From NCBI GenBank assembly GCA_027257055.1, contig JAPVLO010000097.1, positions 4,999,001 to 5,063,000 on the forward strand: 64,000 nt of DNA, given 5' to 3'. Within the stretch, counting starts at the first letter, position 1; the number at the start of each line of letters is the position of its first letter. This DNA comes from Cephalopachus bancanus. Its lineage: Eukaryota; Chordata; Mammalia; Primates; Tarsiidae. A model generated the notes under the pieces. That model did no database searches. It saw nothing but the letters and a program-made list of their open reading frames with translations, and was not told the origin of the DNA. Made by a program: the position numbers and the translations under genes. Shown here in pieces: positions 1 through 9,656 of this stretch.

Positions 1-189
1 TTTAAGAAATTGCCTATTAGTTAAATTTATGAGCTTCATGACATTATTATCAGCCATTGTGATTTTAATGATTTGTCTTGAAACTTTTCAGAACATGTGG
101 TTTTACCAAAAAATGGATTAATATGCCCAGGAACTGTTTAGAGTAAGCTTAGCGCTCTGAGAATGGGATATAGGAATGAGTTGCTGGGG

Positions 190-1340
190 TGGGTGGTGGT
201 TAGCAGACTATTGTAATAGCGCAGGTGAGATGCGATCAATGGGAACTGGAATCAAGGCAATGGCAGTAGAACTGGAGAGAAGGTATAAAATGAAAAGATA
301 TATATTGCATAAGATATTTTTTAAAATGTAGAAATGAAATTTTGGAAATAAAAAGGAATCAGCAACTAAAGAGGGAAATTCAAGTTGTGCACATTTTGAA
401 CCCAGGCAAATGGAAAAATTAAGTGACAAACATAAACATAACATTAACATAAACAAGGCAGGATGAAAGAATTTAAGGATGGAATGATGAGTTCAAATTC
501 TCTAGATGAACTTTAAGGCACTCCTAGGAATTCACGCTCTGAGAGCTGAGCAGAGGCTGAAACCTACCCAAGCTACTTCCCTCTCCCTTTCTTCCTCCTG
601 CTCTCCTTTCACAACTCCCTCCTTGACAACTGTTTTTCCTAGAGAGCCCTCACAAATGGCATGAGGCCTGATTTCCTTGGCTCTTATTCCAGCTGGAGCT
701 CAAATGGGCTTGCATGTCTGGGGATCCTTCACACCAGACCCAGCTATAAGCTACAGCAGTTTAGTTTTGACAGTTGGTCTGGAACACAATTAAATGCTTG
801 GAATTGGAGCTCGAGAGAGAAGTCAGAACTCTAGATAGCTACTTGGAAGTCCTCTCCTTAGAGATGATAATTGAAATGTGAGTAGATGCATTTTTCTAGA
901 AGACAGAAACTGGAAAAGAGGGCTAAAATAGAGAACTCCAGGAGTCCTATGGTTGGAGCCCAAAGGCAAGGAACAGACCAGAGATAAAGTAATAGAAGAA
1001 TCGATTCTAGAGAAGAACAAAACAAATACACAAAAAAACACCCTGAGGACAAATGTGCAAGGAAAGAGAGAGTTAGGAGAATAGTTGTTGACCAGAAGTT
1101 TGATGTTGTAGAAAGAACAAATACAAATGAACTCGCAGGTGGATTTGGTAACCAGTGAACAACTGATGTCTATTAAAAGTTGGTTTTCCGCAGTGGTTGA
1201 ATGCAAACTGTAGACTGCAAAGAGGAGGAAGGTGGTGAGATGCAGAAAAGAGTGAATGAAGAATTAGAGCAGAAACAGTTGCTTGAGAGGTTAATAAGAA
1301 AAGTATGTTAAGTTTTAAATGCTTATATAATTTACAGAAT
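190..1340 (+). repeat. Ancient mammalian interspersed repeat, family not named
   Basis: Purine-rich, non-coding sequence matching a widely dispersed old mammalian repeat I recognise by phrasing: a segment with ACTATTGTAATAGCGCAGG near 209, and a segment on retained flank, GATTTGGTAACCAGTGAAC, near 1143. The same family appears to recur at 8430-9085. The copy is very diverged and probably interrupted between about 480 and 880. I cannot assign a library name, and the boundaries are approximate. Confidence 0.4.
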
Positions 1341-1385
1341 GCTTTTTGGCCAAGTGGAAACATCCAGTAGAAAAGAAAAGTTGTG

Positions 1386-1420
1386 ATGTGTGTGTGAGTG
1401 TGGGTGTGTGTGTGTGTATT
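1386..1420. repeat. Imperfect (TG)n microsatellite
   Basis: TG-rich run broken by single A and G substitutions. It lies just downstream of the ancient repeat. No function is implied. Confidence 0.85.
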
Positions 1421-2570
1421 TATCCTCTAGTAACCCATAGAATGCCTTTGTGCAAGTTAGACAAAAGGGAATCTCCTCTGGATGAATGGGGCCCCTCAAC
1501 AGAGTGAGTGACTTGGTGAATGGAAAAAATGAGGATGTCCTTCAGCTGCCATATGCAACTTGCATCCTATACAATGATACATGACAAAACTGTTTATAGA
1601 CAGCCTACTATACTCACAGTTAGAAAAAAAACTATCCATGTACATTTTACCTGGTTTTTCCTCTGTGCTCAGTGACGTTCAATACTTTCCTCAGAAAACA
1701 TGCTTGCTCTTATTTTGTAGCCAGAAGATCAGTTAGTCAAAGTCCAATGTTGTTGAACTCTCTCCAAATACTCCCCAGGGTTCACAGAAACATCTGTATA
1801 GAAAAGCCCCTAGCTGAAGTGTGTGGCCAATAATCACATTATTAAGGGCACTTTTTCTTTGTCGATGCTCCCAGTTAGCTTCAGTTTTTCCACTGCTCAC
1901 CAAACCTTAGAGATAATTTTGTGGTGTTAGTTATGTTTTGAAAACATTTTTTTTCTATGTAAGCAGCTTATAATTAGAAATATACAGTTTAATCACACTA
2001 TGCAAAAAACAGAAATAATTGATATATATTTGTTCTTTTTTAATTTCCCACTTGGTAGTGAAAGAAAAAAATAAGAGTAAAGATCGTTATGGATATTATT
2101 TAATTTTCTTAGGAGGACATAAGCCATCAAATGCTAAATTTTTTTTTTTTTTAACATTTGTGGTTTCTTAACTTTGTGTGAAAATGTTGCATGTATATTT
2201 TTGGTAATTTCTTCAGGGATTTTAAAGAAGAAATTTTCTATTTTAATATATCTCGGTGACAGTAATCTGGATAAGAGTCCACCAGGGAATTTAGCAAAGA
2301 TTCTGTCAATGAACAAAGAAGACAGGAAAGAGCTCCAGAGCTCCCTGTCTCCAGATAAGACGGCCATTCTCCTGCCTCCCTCCACTGTCTCTGCGTCACC
2401 ATTTGCAAGAACAAAGACAGGACTCCAAAACTGTGAGCTACCCTGCCTTGATTGCATCCTTCCCTTTTTAAAATATGCACAGCCTTGCACCAGCATTGGC
2501 CTTGAGAATATGATTAATTCACTGTAGATCATTTCCTTGTTTGTATCAGTTACCACAAGAAGCCAAGAAC
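1421..2570. other. Unassigned AT-rich sequence with one moderate ORF
   Basis: No gene or repeat family recognised. A 117-codon ORF runs 2174-2527 on the plus strand, rich in S, P, K and L. A pyrimidine-rich stretch ending TTTCTTCAG lies just upstream of 2218 and could pass as a splice acceptor, but no codon-level similarity to any protein is apparent and no matching donor is convincing. The segment 2300-2480 is less AT-rich than its surroundings. Confidence 0.4.
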
Positions 2571-2579
2571 TCTAAGTCA

Positions 2580-2738
2580 TCCCTTATTTCCCTAGCCTAT
2601 CCCATTCACCATAAATTGATATTTGATGCATTTCCCTTATTTATTTGTTTGTCTTTTTCTCCAATTAGAGTATAAACTAAAAGTTGTGTCTATTTTGCTC
2701 ATTCATACCCCAGTGACTGGGACAGTGACAGGCACATA
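2580..2738 (+). repeat. L2 LINE 3' end fragment
   Basis: Contains the typical L2 tail order: a degenerate 'attagagtataaac', then 'ttgtgtctattttgctcattcatacccc', then 'gacaggcacata'. The tail stops at a TA where the neighbouring mariner derivative begins, so the mariner appears to have inserted into it. Diverged, as expected for this ancient family. Confidence 0.65.
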
Positions 2739-3318
2739 CCAGGGAGGATCCAAAAAAATCAGAATTATTTTTTTGAGGTTGGGTCCCTTGTAATACAAGC
2801 TTCTCTTGCTAAGTAGGTATTCTAGGAACCCATTGGCATCAGTGTGCCAGCTAGTGTTGTTGTGAGAGGTTGCATTCAACTTCAGTGAATTTGTTTTTTT
2901 TTTAATATTTCAACGTGCTTGCCCATTTCATGATCGGTGATTTACCTGAACAACCTGACCACACCACACTGAGTGTTTAGCAGTTTTTGACCAAAAATCC
3001 ATACCTCATCCTCCCTATTCACCTGATCTCACCTTGAACCACTTTTTTTGTTTGTTTCCCTGGATGAAAAAAGTCCTTAAAGAGAAACCTTATGCCAGTG
3101 TGGAAGAGGTGAAACAAAAAATGTCAGTAGCACCAAAAGGCATCAAATTTGACGAGTTCAAAAATTGTTTTGAGCAGTGGGAAAAGCATCTTGATAGATG
3201 TATTACATGAAACGGAGAGTACTTTGAAGGTAACTGAAGTTTAAACATATTCAAAAAATATATAATTTTTTTTAAATAAATAAATTCTGGGTTATTTGGG
3301 TGGGGAGATCCTCTTTTG
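2739..3318 (+). mobile_element. Mariner derivative, internally deleted (copy 1 of 3)
   Basis: Non-autonomous mariner-type DNA transposon of about 580 bp in a TA site. It keeps the 5' region, drops most of the transposase gene and resumes in the 3' coding region. The remnant (about 2935-3215) still reads, in mixed frames, like the transposase C-terminus: VEEVKQK, then FKNCFEQWEKHLDRC. The architecture matches the copies at 16722-17648 and 38353-38908. The encoded enzyme would have cut and pasted DNA at TA, but this copy is coding-dead. It resembles the irritans/Hsmar2-like group by motif; the subfamily is uncertain. Confidence 0.75.
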
Positions 3319-3320
3319 TA

Positions 3321-5580
3321 ATAAATGCTCCATAATTTTTTGTTGGGTGAGTGAATGAAAACAAAAAAAATTGAGAAAAAGAGCGCTTGAACTTGACGGC
3401 TTAGATGTAGTCTATGAGAGACCACAGAGGCCAAGCATGAACTCCAAGATTGTAGACTGAGATGTTTGTAGAGTCATATGCAGTGGTCAGTATTGGGGAG
3501 ACAGCAGTACAAGACAATAGCACAAAGACTAGGTGTCTTCTTGCTGCAGAAATTAATTTGATGGCATGAGTGGCATCTTATCAGTGAGAGATTTGCTACA
3601 GGCAAACTATTGACTAAAAGCAACAACAGCAACAAAAACCTTCGAAGCTTGAATTTCAGCTGCTGTCTATGCGAGTTTTTCTAGCATGGAAGAATTTATA
3701 AGTTCTTTTTTAGGTCAATATTTGCTTTCATGCAAGCTAAAGTAATATGAACAAAATGCAAAACTAATAGGAATTCCCAGCATATCGTTGGTGCTCAATA
3801 GACACTTGTTGGGTGAGCAGAGGTGTTATTTGCCTGGGTAAAATTAGGAATTAAGCAAAAATCTATCTTCCACTCAAACTTGTAGAGCAGGCACCTGGGC
3901 CTGCTTTTCTAGTCTCCCATCACACTGTTGTCTATACTACCCACCCTGAAATGGCATTCTGTATACCTAATTTCTCCATTTTCTCTCCTCCCTCCCAAAT
4001 ACAATTACATAACTTTTAGATCTGCTAATACAGAACTGTGCTTTTTCTTTGAGGGTTAGAGATACTGGCTTAATTTGACAAAAGAATTCCAGCACATTTC
4101 TTGCTCAATAGACCATGGCACCTAAGAATAGTCAATACCTAAAACAAGTTAAAATAGTCGGGTTAACCCCTCCCCCACCAAGAAATTATGCTGGTGTCAG
4201 AAATGTGAGGCAGTGTGACAAGGCAATGATTTGTAGAGAAACAACACTGTAGATATTTGAGAGTGACTGGACTTTTTGGATTAAAAAATTTAAAACTCAA
4301 CCAAAATGGCTAAAGTTATGTGTAGATTGCAAGAGCTTCTTGTTAATAAGAGGAGGGTACATAATCATTTCATTTTCAGTAAGATTTTGAAGTACGGCTA
4401 GGCATCCTTTTATGCACTTTAACCCAGTATTATCTTCCTATATTCTTTCTTGATAAGAAAAATTTCAGCATTTAATATCAAGCCTCCTCATATTCCTACA
4501 CATCAGGAATAAATTGAGCATGTGTCAGACTCCCTAAGATAAATATTTTGTGATTTTTTTGTGTTCCTGAAAGAATCAATGCATAGAAGACACCCTGAAA
4601 TAGAGATTGCCAACTGAGAATGTCAGTTTAGATCTAATTTTCCATAGTTTTTGTTATTTGGAGATGGTAGAGTGAATATCATCATTTAGGAAAATTACAT
4701 GGGTTTATAGTCTGCCCCTGGAACATGAACAGACTATGGCACAAAAATTATATAATAGAACATTTTGGTTGTGCCACCCTCTGTGCTATAGATGAAAGAA
4801 ATAAAAAATATACTTTATTTTGTTACCTCAGAGAAAATCTGTAAATTTTTCGATCATTGGTTTTCATTAATAGAGCTTTTTAAAATGTTAGCGATTGCTT
4901 AACATTTCTAAATACAAAGGGTATCCCATATGACAAAATTTCCTAGATGACAATTATATTTCATAAATGGAAAATGTAAGGGAAAAGATTATGTGTAGGG
5001 TAAAGAGAAGATGGAGAGAAAATGAAAGAATGAACCATTCTGAGTAACTTTTAAGTATTAAGTATATTCTCATACACTATGAATCTGTACAGTGTGACTA
5101 AGTAAAGTAAGTTTGGTTAGAACTTCCAGGATTTCCTACCTTGCATTTAGGAAGTAATGTCCTTCCTTAAGCTCCCAAACTCTCTAACTCTTCGTCAGCC
5201 CTCCTCTTCAATCAGTCCATTACACAAAGGCATAAGAAAATGAAACTAGACTCCAGGGAACTTGTAATTTCCTCTGTTCAAAGAAAAATACTTATTTTAA
5301 AAATGTGATGATTGCTTTAAAAATAACCTGTCTTCCTATTGGTCTAAAAACCTTAACAAAAATGAAGTCCATTCACCCAGAAACTCTTATGACGGATATA
5401 AAAATTAAGACTTGAGTGTCATTAGTTCCCCAAACTCTTATCATTTTCACTAAACCTGCCTCACTGGAGAAAATATGGCAAGTTCCATCTAAAAGCCTCT
5501 ACTTATTATATAACTTTTTAAAATTAAAAACAATTTTACCGTCCCTAAAATAATGGGACTGTGAATTAAATAGGTGGTGA
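3321..5580. other. AT-rich sequence without recognised genes
   Basis: Only a short L2-like tail is suspected (about 3775-3815, 'gttggtgctcaatagacacttgttggg'). No long ORF, RNA gene or CpG-rich patch was seen. The rest has no recognisable structure. Confidence 0.5.
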
Positions 5581-5589
5581 CAGTGAATT

Positions 5590-6060
5590 TTGGGCTAGGC
5601 TTTAGACAAAGGTAGAGCTAAGCATAAATCAGGTTGCCCTCTGGCCTACTTCTCTACAGCTACTTACTACTGGAAAGTCAGGTAGCACTAGGTATTGACC
5701 ATTTGCTTCCCCGTTGTTCTGTAGAGAGGATCTCTGAGGTTAGAATCATAGGACCATTTTGCTTAAGGACTGTTTAAGATGTTTTTCAGATCCTGAATTT
5801 CAGCAGCGTGGCTGATGCCAGTGTGAAGACTCTCACTTGGGAACTAAGTCAGCACAAGAATGCAGTTTCCTCATCTCCTCATCCCATGACTTCAGTGATC
5901 CCCAGCCCACAGCCTGACCCAAAACCCTTGTAATTCCCAGCCCCAAAATCGTCATGGAGGCAGATGTGAGGTTTTCTCCATCTCCTAGTATAGCTTCCTG
6001 CAAAGTAAACCTCTCTCTGCTGCAGTCCTCAGTGTCTTGGTATATTAACTTGCCACAATC
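5590..6060 (+). repeat. Possible solo LTR (3' half clearer)
   Basis: The 3' portion (about 5820-6060) has the look of an LTR R/U5 region: a GC-richer leader, then 'gtaaacctctctctgctgcagtcctcag' and 'gtcttggtatattaac'. No terminal TG/CA pair or target-site duplication could be fixed, so the boundaries are guesses. An old class I ERV LTR is most likely; a chance resemblance is possible. Confidence 0.35.
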
Positions 6061-6714
6061 TGGGCACTTGAGCCTGGCATAATTTGCTACTCATGTTTTA
6101 TGAAATTTATTATTGTGTAGTTAAAAACAGAATGAAAATATTTTAACAGATGTTTGATATTGTTTAGTTCATATTTTCAGGATTATGTCTAAATTGGTGA
6201 GCAAAAAATATTCAAGATGGAAAAAAATTATCACTCTGTTGAATCATGTTATGTCCAATAACATTGTAATATAAAGCCAATGATTGCAACATTCTTATTA
6301 AATTTAGGTTGATTACTTCATTGTTAATTGAATTGAGAGTATTTGCTTTCAAATTGAGTCTAAATCACTGATTCTTGGGTTACTTCCTGGAATTCTAATT
6401 TAATTATCATTATTTTAAAAAATCATTCCTGATTATTGTGATGTGAAGTCAAGTTCAGAAGAAGAGTAGCAAGATGACATGGGAGACAGTGTATTCAGGG
6501 CTACCGTGAAATCAAGATCAGGATGACTAAAGCAAGAAGACCAGGATGAATTAAGCTGGGACACCCCCAAGGAGGAAGAGTGTCTGAACAAGTGAAGAGA
6601 GGGGAGTTGTCAGTGAGAACAGGATAAACAGCTATTAGAATGAAAGGGAATGAGAAGACTAAGCTTACTGACCCTAAGAAGTGTGAGAAAATATTGTAGA
6701 ACAGGGAGGATGCA
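6061..6714. other. AT-rich sequence, nothing recognised
   Basis: No ORF with protein-like content, no RNA gene and no repeat family that I recognise. It precedes an L2/MIR-type tail. Confidence 0.5.
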
Positions 6715-6753
6715 TTGCACCATGCCTGATACATAGTAAGTGCTCAATATATA
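6715..6753 (+). repeat. L2/MIR-type tail split by a MITE
   Basis: 'gcctgatacatagtaagtgctcaat' is the standard 3' tail of L2/MIR elements. It is interrupted at a TA by the MITE at 6754-7310, and 'tatttagtgattgaataact' resumes after 7311. Confidence 0.55.
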
Positions 6754-7310
6754 GGGGGTGCCGAAAAAAGTATACACATTTTAAGAGTTGTTATCTATGT
6801 ATTACTTTTTGAAATTGAATCGAATTACCATAGCAATGTGTAATATGATGTTTGCTCAACTATGATTCTACCATTTTCTTTCTTTCTTTTTTTTTTTTTT
6901 TTTTTTGAGTTGGAGTCTCACTCTGTCACCCAGACTGGAGTGCAGTGGCCGCTCCCGGCCACCGCAGCCTTGACCTGCCGGGCTCCAGCGATCCTTCCGC
7001 TTCAGCCATCCAAGTAGCCGGAATTACAGGCGTGCGCTACCATGTCCGGCTAATTTTTTTTTTTTTTTTTTTTATTGTAGAGATGAGGTCTTGCTGCCCA
7101 GGCGGGTCTCGAACCCGCGGGTTCAGGCAATCCACTCACCTCAGCCTCCCAAAGGCGGGGGATTACAGACTGAGCCACCGAGCCCAGCTCTACCATTTTC
7201 TTAGACTGTTCTGTCTGTTGTGTGGTGATGCTAGCATTCATTTGATTAACCCCATCTTTTGAGTGAATGTCATGCTTAAAATGTGTATACATTTTTTTGA
7301 CACTCCCTTG
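6754..7310. mobile_element. MITE with about 32-bp inverted ends, split by an Alu
   Basis: The left end GGGGGTGCCGAAAAAAGTAT (to about 6785) is mirrored at 7275-7310. Both arms share TGTATACACATTTTAAG-type cores when read inward, and TA flanks both sides. Removing the Alu and one duplication leaves about 235 bp, a typical size for a non-autonomous Tc1/mariner MITE. No transposase is encoded. It inserted into an L2/MIR-type tail and was later hit by the Alu. Confidence 0.75.
6881..7188 (-). mobile_element. Alu SINE, dimeric, younger subfamily
   Basis: Antisense dimer: poly-T, right arm, T-rich linker, left arm. Flanked by a perfect 14-bp target-site duplication (tctaccattttctt, 6867-6880 and 7189-7202). 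It carries the 7-bp left-arm deletion (GCTGCCCAGGCGGG, read antisense) and the AAAGGCG variant. It sits inside the MITE. Confidence 0.95.
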
Positions 7311-7397
7311 TATTTAGTGATTGAATAACTAGGTGGACCAGATTCAGGAGAAATGTAAGAGTCAAACAAAATAATTTGTATTTAATAATCATTGTAA

Positions 7398-7685
7398 GCT
7401 GGGCACGGTGGCTCAGTCTATAATCCCGTGCCTTTGGGAGGCTGAGGTGAGTGGATTGCCTGAGCCCACAGGTTCGAGACCCGCCTGGGCAGTGAGACCT
7501 CATCTCTACAATAAATCAAAAAATCAGCCGGGCGTGGTAGCGCGTGCCTGTAATTCCGGCTACTTGGAAGGCTGAGGCGGAAGGATCGCTGGAGCCCACC
7601 AGGTTGAGGCTGCGGTGGCCGGGAGTAGCCACTGCACTCCAGTCTGGGCAACAGAGTGAGACTACAACTCAAAAAAAAAAAAAAA
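7398..7685 (+). mobile_element. Alu SINE, dimeric, younger subfamily
   Basis: Sense dimer with the linker ACAATAAATCAAAAAATCAG, the 7-bp left-arm deletion (GGGCAGTGAGACC) and a terminal A-tail grading into (AAT)n. An approximate duplication of aataat.attgta flanks it. The Alu splits a second L2-like tail that resumes near 7700. Confidence 0.93.
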
Positions 7686-7689
7686 TAAT

Positions 7690-7775
7690 AATAATAATTG
7701 TATATGTCCAGTGCCTAGCATATATCATGGTTCCATAAATATTTTTTTAAATGTTGATTGATGAATCTTGTACAT
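7690..7775 (+). repeat. L2 LINE 3' tail
   Basis: 'cagtgcctagcatatatcatggttccataaatattt' followed by 'gttgattgatgaat' is the L2 terminal motif. Short and diverged. Confidence 0.55.
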
Positions 7776-8049
7776 AGTATACACTCATTAAATGGTTGCT
7801 GTTATGACTCCAATTATGATTATTATTAGTTGAATACTTCTGTTTCTCAGATGGAAAAATTCAATAATTTATTTATATAAGACAGTTTTTATGCTAATTT
7901 GATTAAATAGTATGGCAAAACTATATTGTTTGAAGATATTCTATAGTGCTCCAAAGATAAATGCCATAAACAGTATTGTATTACCTGCTGGAGAGTTAAG
8001 AGCTTCCACAATACAATCCCTCTTTTAAATTAATTGCTATTTTTGTATT

Positions 8050-8330
8050 CATAGAGTCTCACTATGTTGCCCAGACAAGTCTCAAACTCCAGGGCTTTAT
8101 CCAGACAAGGTGGTGTGTATCTGTAGTTCCAGCTACTTGGAAGGCTGAGGCGGAAGGATGGCTTAAGCCCAGCAGGTCGAGGCTGCAGTGGCCATGAGCG
8201 TGCCACTGCACTCTAGCCTGGGCAACAAGAGTGAGACTCCAATTCGAAGAAAAAAAAAAAATCCAGGGCTCAAATGATCCTTCTGCCTCCAAAAGCTCTG
8301 GGATTGCAGTCATGAGCCACCATGCTTAGC
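8050..8330 (-). mobile_element. Old Alu-like monomer, interrupted
   Basis: Antisense left-arm type sequence ('agagtctcactatgttgcccagac...' and then 'tctgcctccaaaagctctgggattgcagtcatgagcc'), split by the sense monomer at 8098-8261. It is older than the insert. Confidence 0.7.
8098..8261 (+). mobile_element. Free right-arm Alu monomer
   Basis: Only the right arm of the local Alu is present, starting at the arm's own first bases (ccagacaaggtggtg, aligned to gccgggcgtggtagc) and ending with 'gagactccaattc' and an A-tail. The flanking repeats 'ctccagggct' and 'atccagggct' suggest a target-site duplication, meaning independent retroposition of a monomer. Confidence 0.75.
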
Positions 8331-8429
8331 CGAAATCTCTCTTTTAAAACATGAAAACAATGAGGCTGAGAGAATTAAGCAATATACTCATTCATCTGCC
8401 CATTTATTCACTCATGCATTGATTCAATT

Positions 8430-9085
8430 AAGAATATCAACTGTGAACCAGGCACTGTTGAAGTTAAAACAGTTTTTGCCTTTATAGGGCTTACACTCTA
8501 ACTGGGGAAGAAAAACATAAGCAGAAATGGGGAGAAGTTTAGAGTATGGAAAACGGTAAGGGGGAAGATGGAATGTGGGAGGAGAGCAGAAAGCATAGGG
8601 GTAGGGAGGTGAGAAATTCCAGTTTCAAAAATGGTGGCTGAGAAAGACCTTGCAGAGAAGGAACCTTTGAGTTAAGACCAAAAAACGAAACGGAGCAAGC
8701 CATGAGAATATCTGGGGTAAGAACGTTTCAGGCAGAAGGAACAGCATAAGTTAAGACCCCGAGGCAGCACTGTGCCTGGCATGGTCTTGAAGCATAAAGG
8801 AGGCTAGTATGTCTAGAATTAATAAGAATGGTTGAGCGGGGCGTGGTAGCACGCGCCTGTAATTCTGGCTAGTCGGAAGGCTGAGGCGGAAGGATCGCCG
8901 GAGCCCTGCAAGTCGAGGCTGCGGTGACCGGGAGCGGTCACTGCACTCTGGTCTGGGCGACAGAGTGAGACTCCAACTCAAAAAAAGAATGGTTGGAAAT
9001 CTGCTCAGAGAGATTAATGGAGGACCTTGTAGATGAAAGAATTTTGACTTTGAGTGATATGGAAGCTACCAGAGGTGCTGTTTTT
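8430..9085 (+). repeat. Ancient mammalian interspersed repeat, second copy
   Basis: Order of phrases: 'aaccaggcactgttgaagtt...ggcttacactctaactggg', 'ttgagttaagacc', 'catgagaatatctggggtaagaacgtttcaggcagaaggaacagc', and 'gagagattaatggaggaccttgtagatg'. Same dispersed family as 190-1340 in my judgement. It is interrupted at 8835-8984 by an Alu monomer. Confidence 0.5.
8835..8984 (+). mobile_element. Free right-arm Alu monomer with perfect TSD
   Basis: A 150-bp right arm only: starts at 'agcggggcgtggtagc', ends at 'gactccaactc' plus a short A-tail. Flanked by an exact 11-bp duplication (aagaatggttg, 8824-8834 and 8985-8995). The duplication hugs the monomer, so it moved as a monomer rather than being a truncated dimer. 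High CpG content suggests it is fairly young. Confidence 0.9.
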
Positions 9086-9103
9086 TTTGTTTTATGATTT
9101 TTC

Positions 9104-9656
9104 TTTTTTTTCCTTTGAGTTGTGTTTTCTCGTTTGGTCACCCTGGAGGCTGGAGTGCAGTGGCATTATCATGGCTCACAGCAGCCTCAACCTTCTGGGC
9201 TCCACTGATCCTTCCATTTCACCTCCTGAGGAGCTGGGACTATAAGCACGTGCTACCACCTGTGGCTAATTTTGACTTTTATGTTTTTGTAGAGACAAAG
9301 TCGCTATGTTGGCTGGGCTGGGTGGCTCAGCCTGTAATCCCAGCGCTTTGGGATGCCGAAGTGAGTGGATTGCCTGAGCGCGCAGGTTTGAGACCCGCCT
9401 GGGCAACTTGACGAGACCTCATCTCTACAATAAAAAAAAAAAAAAAAAAAAAAAATTAGCCGGGCGTGGTAGTGCGAGCTTGTAGTTCCAGCTACTTGGA
9501 AGGCTGAGGCGGAAGGATCGCTGGAGCCCAGCAGGTCGAAGTTGCAGTGGCCAGGAGCGGCCACTGCACTCTAGGCTGGTCTCAAACTCCTGGGCTCAAG
9601 CACCTTAGTCCCCCAAGTGCTGAAATTATAGGCGTAAACCATCATGCCCAGTCTGG
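9104..9656 (-). mobile_element. Old antisense Alu containing an inverted sense Alu
   Basis: Antisense Alu (9104-9312 and 9577-9656) of an older, J-like character. Its middle is occupied by the sense Alu at 9313-9576. It resumes with 'aggctggtctcaaactcctgggctcaag', the expected continuation of the interrupted arm. Confidence 0.85.
9313..9576 (+). mobile_element. Sense Alu lacking its 3' end and tail
   Basis: Complete left arm, an A(25)-type linker and most of the right arm, but it stops at 'ccactgcactct' with no 'gactccaactc' and no poly-A. It then passes straight into the opposite-strand Alu. It keeps the older markers AGCGCTTTGG and CAACTTG. Explanations: insertion followed by deletion, or recombination between inverted Alus. 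Confidence 0.85.

Noticed and set aside
2238..2556. Minus-strand ORFs of 80 and 140 codons overlapping the plus-strand ORF
   Set aside because: Three overlapping frames on both strands with poly-K/F ends indicate composition, not coding.
7544..7738. Protein-like ORFs with text such as RPPQPRPAGLRRSFRLSLPSS at many positions
   Set aside because: These are translations of Alu arms in both orientations, recurring at every Alu; not genes.
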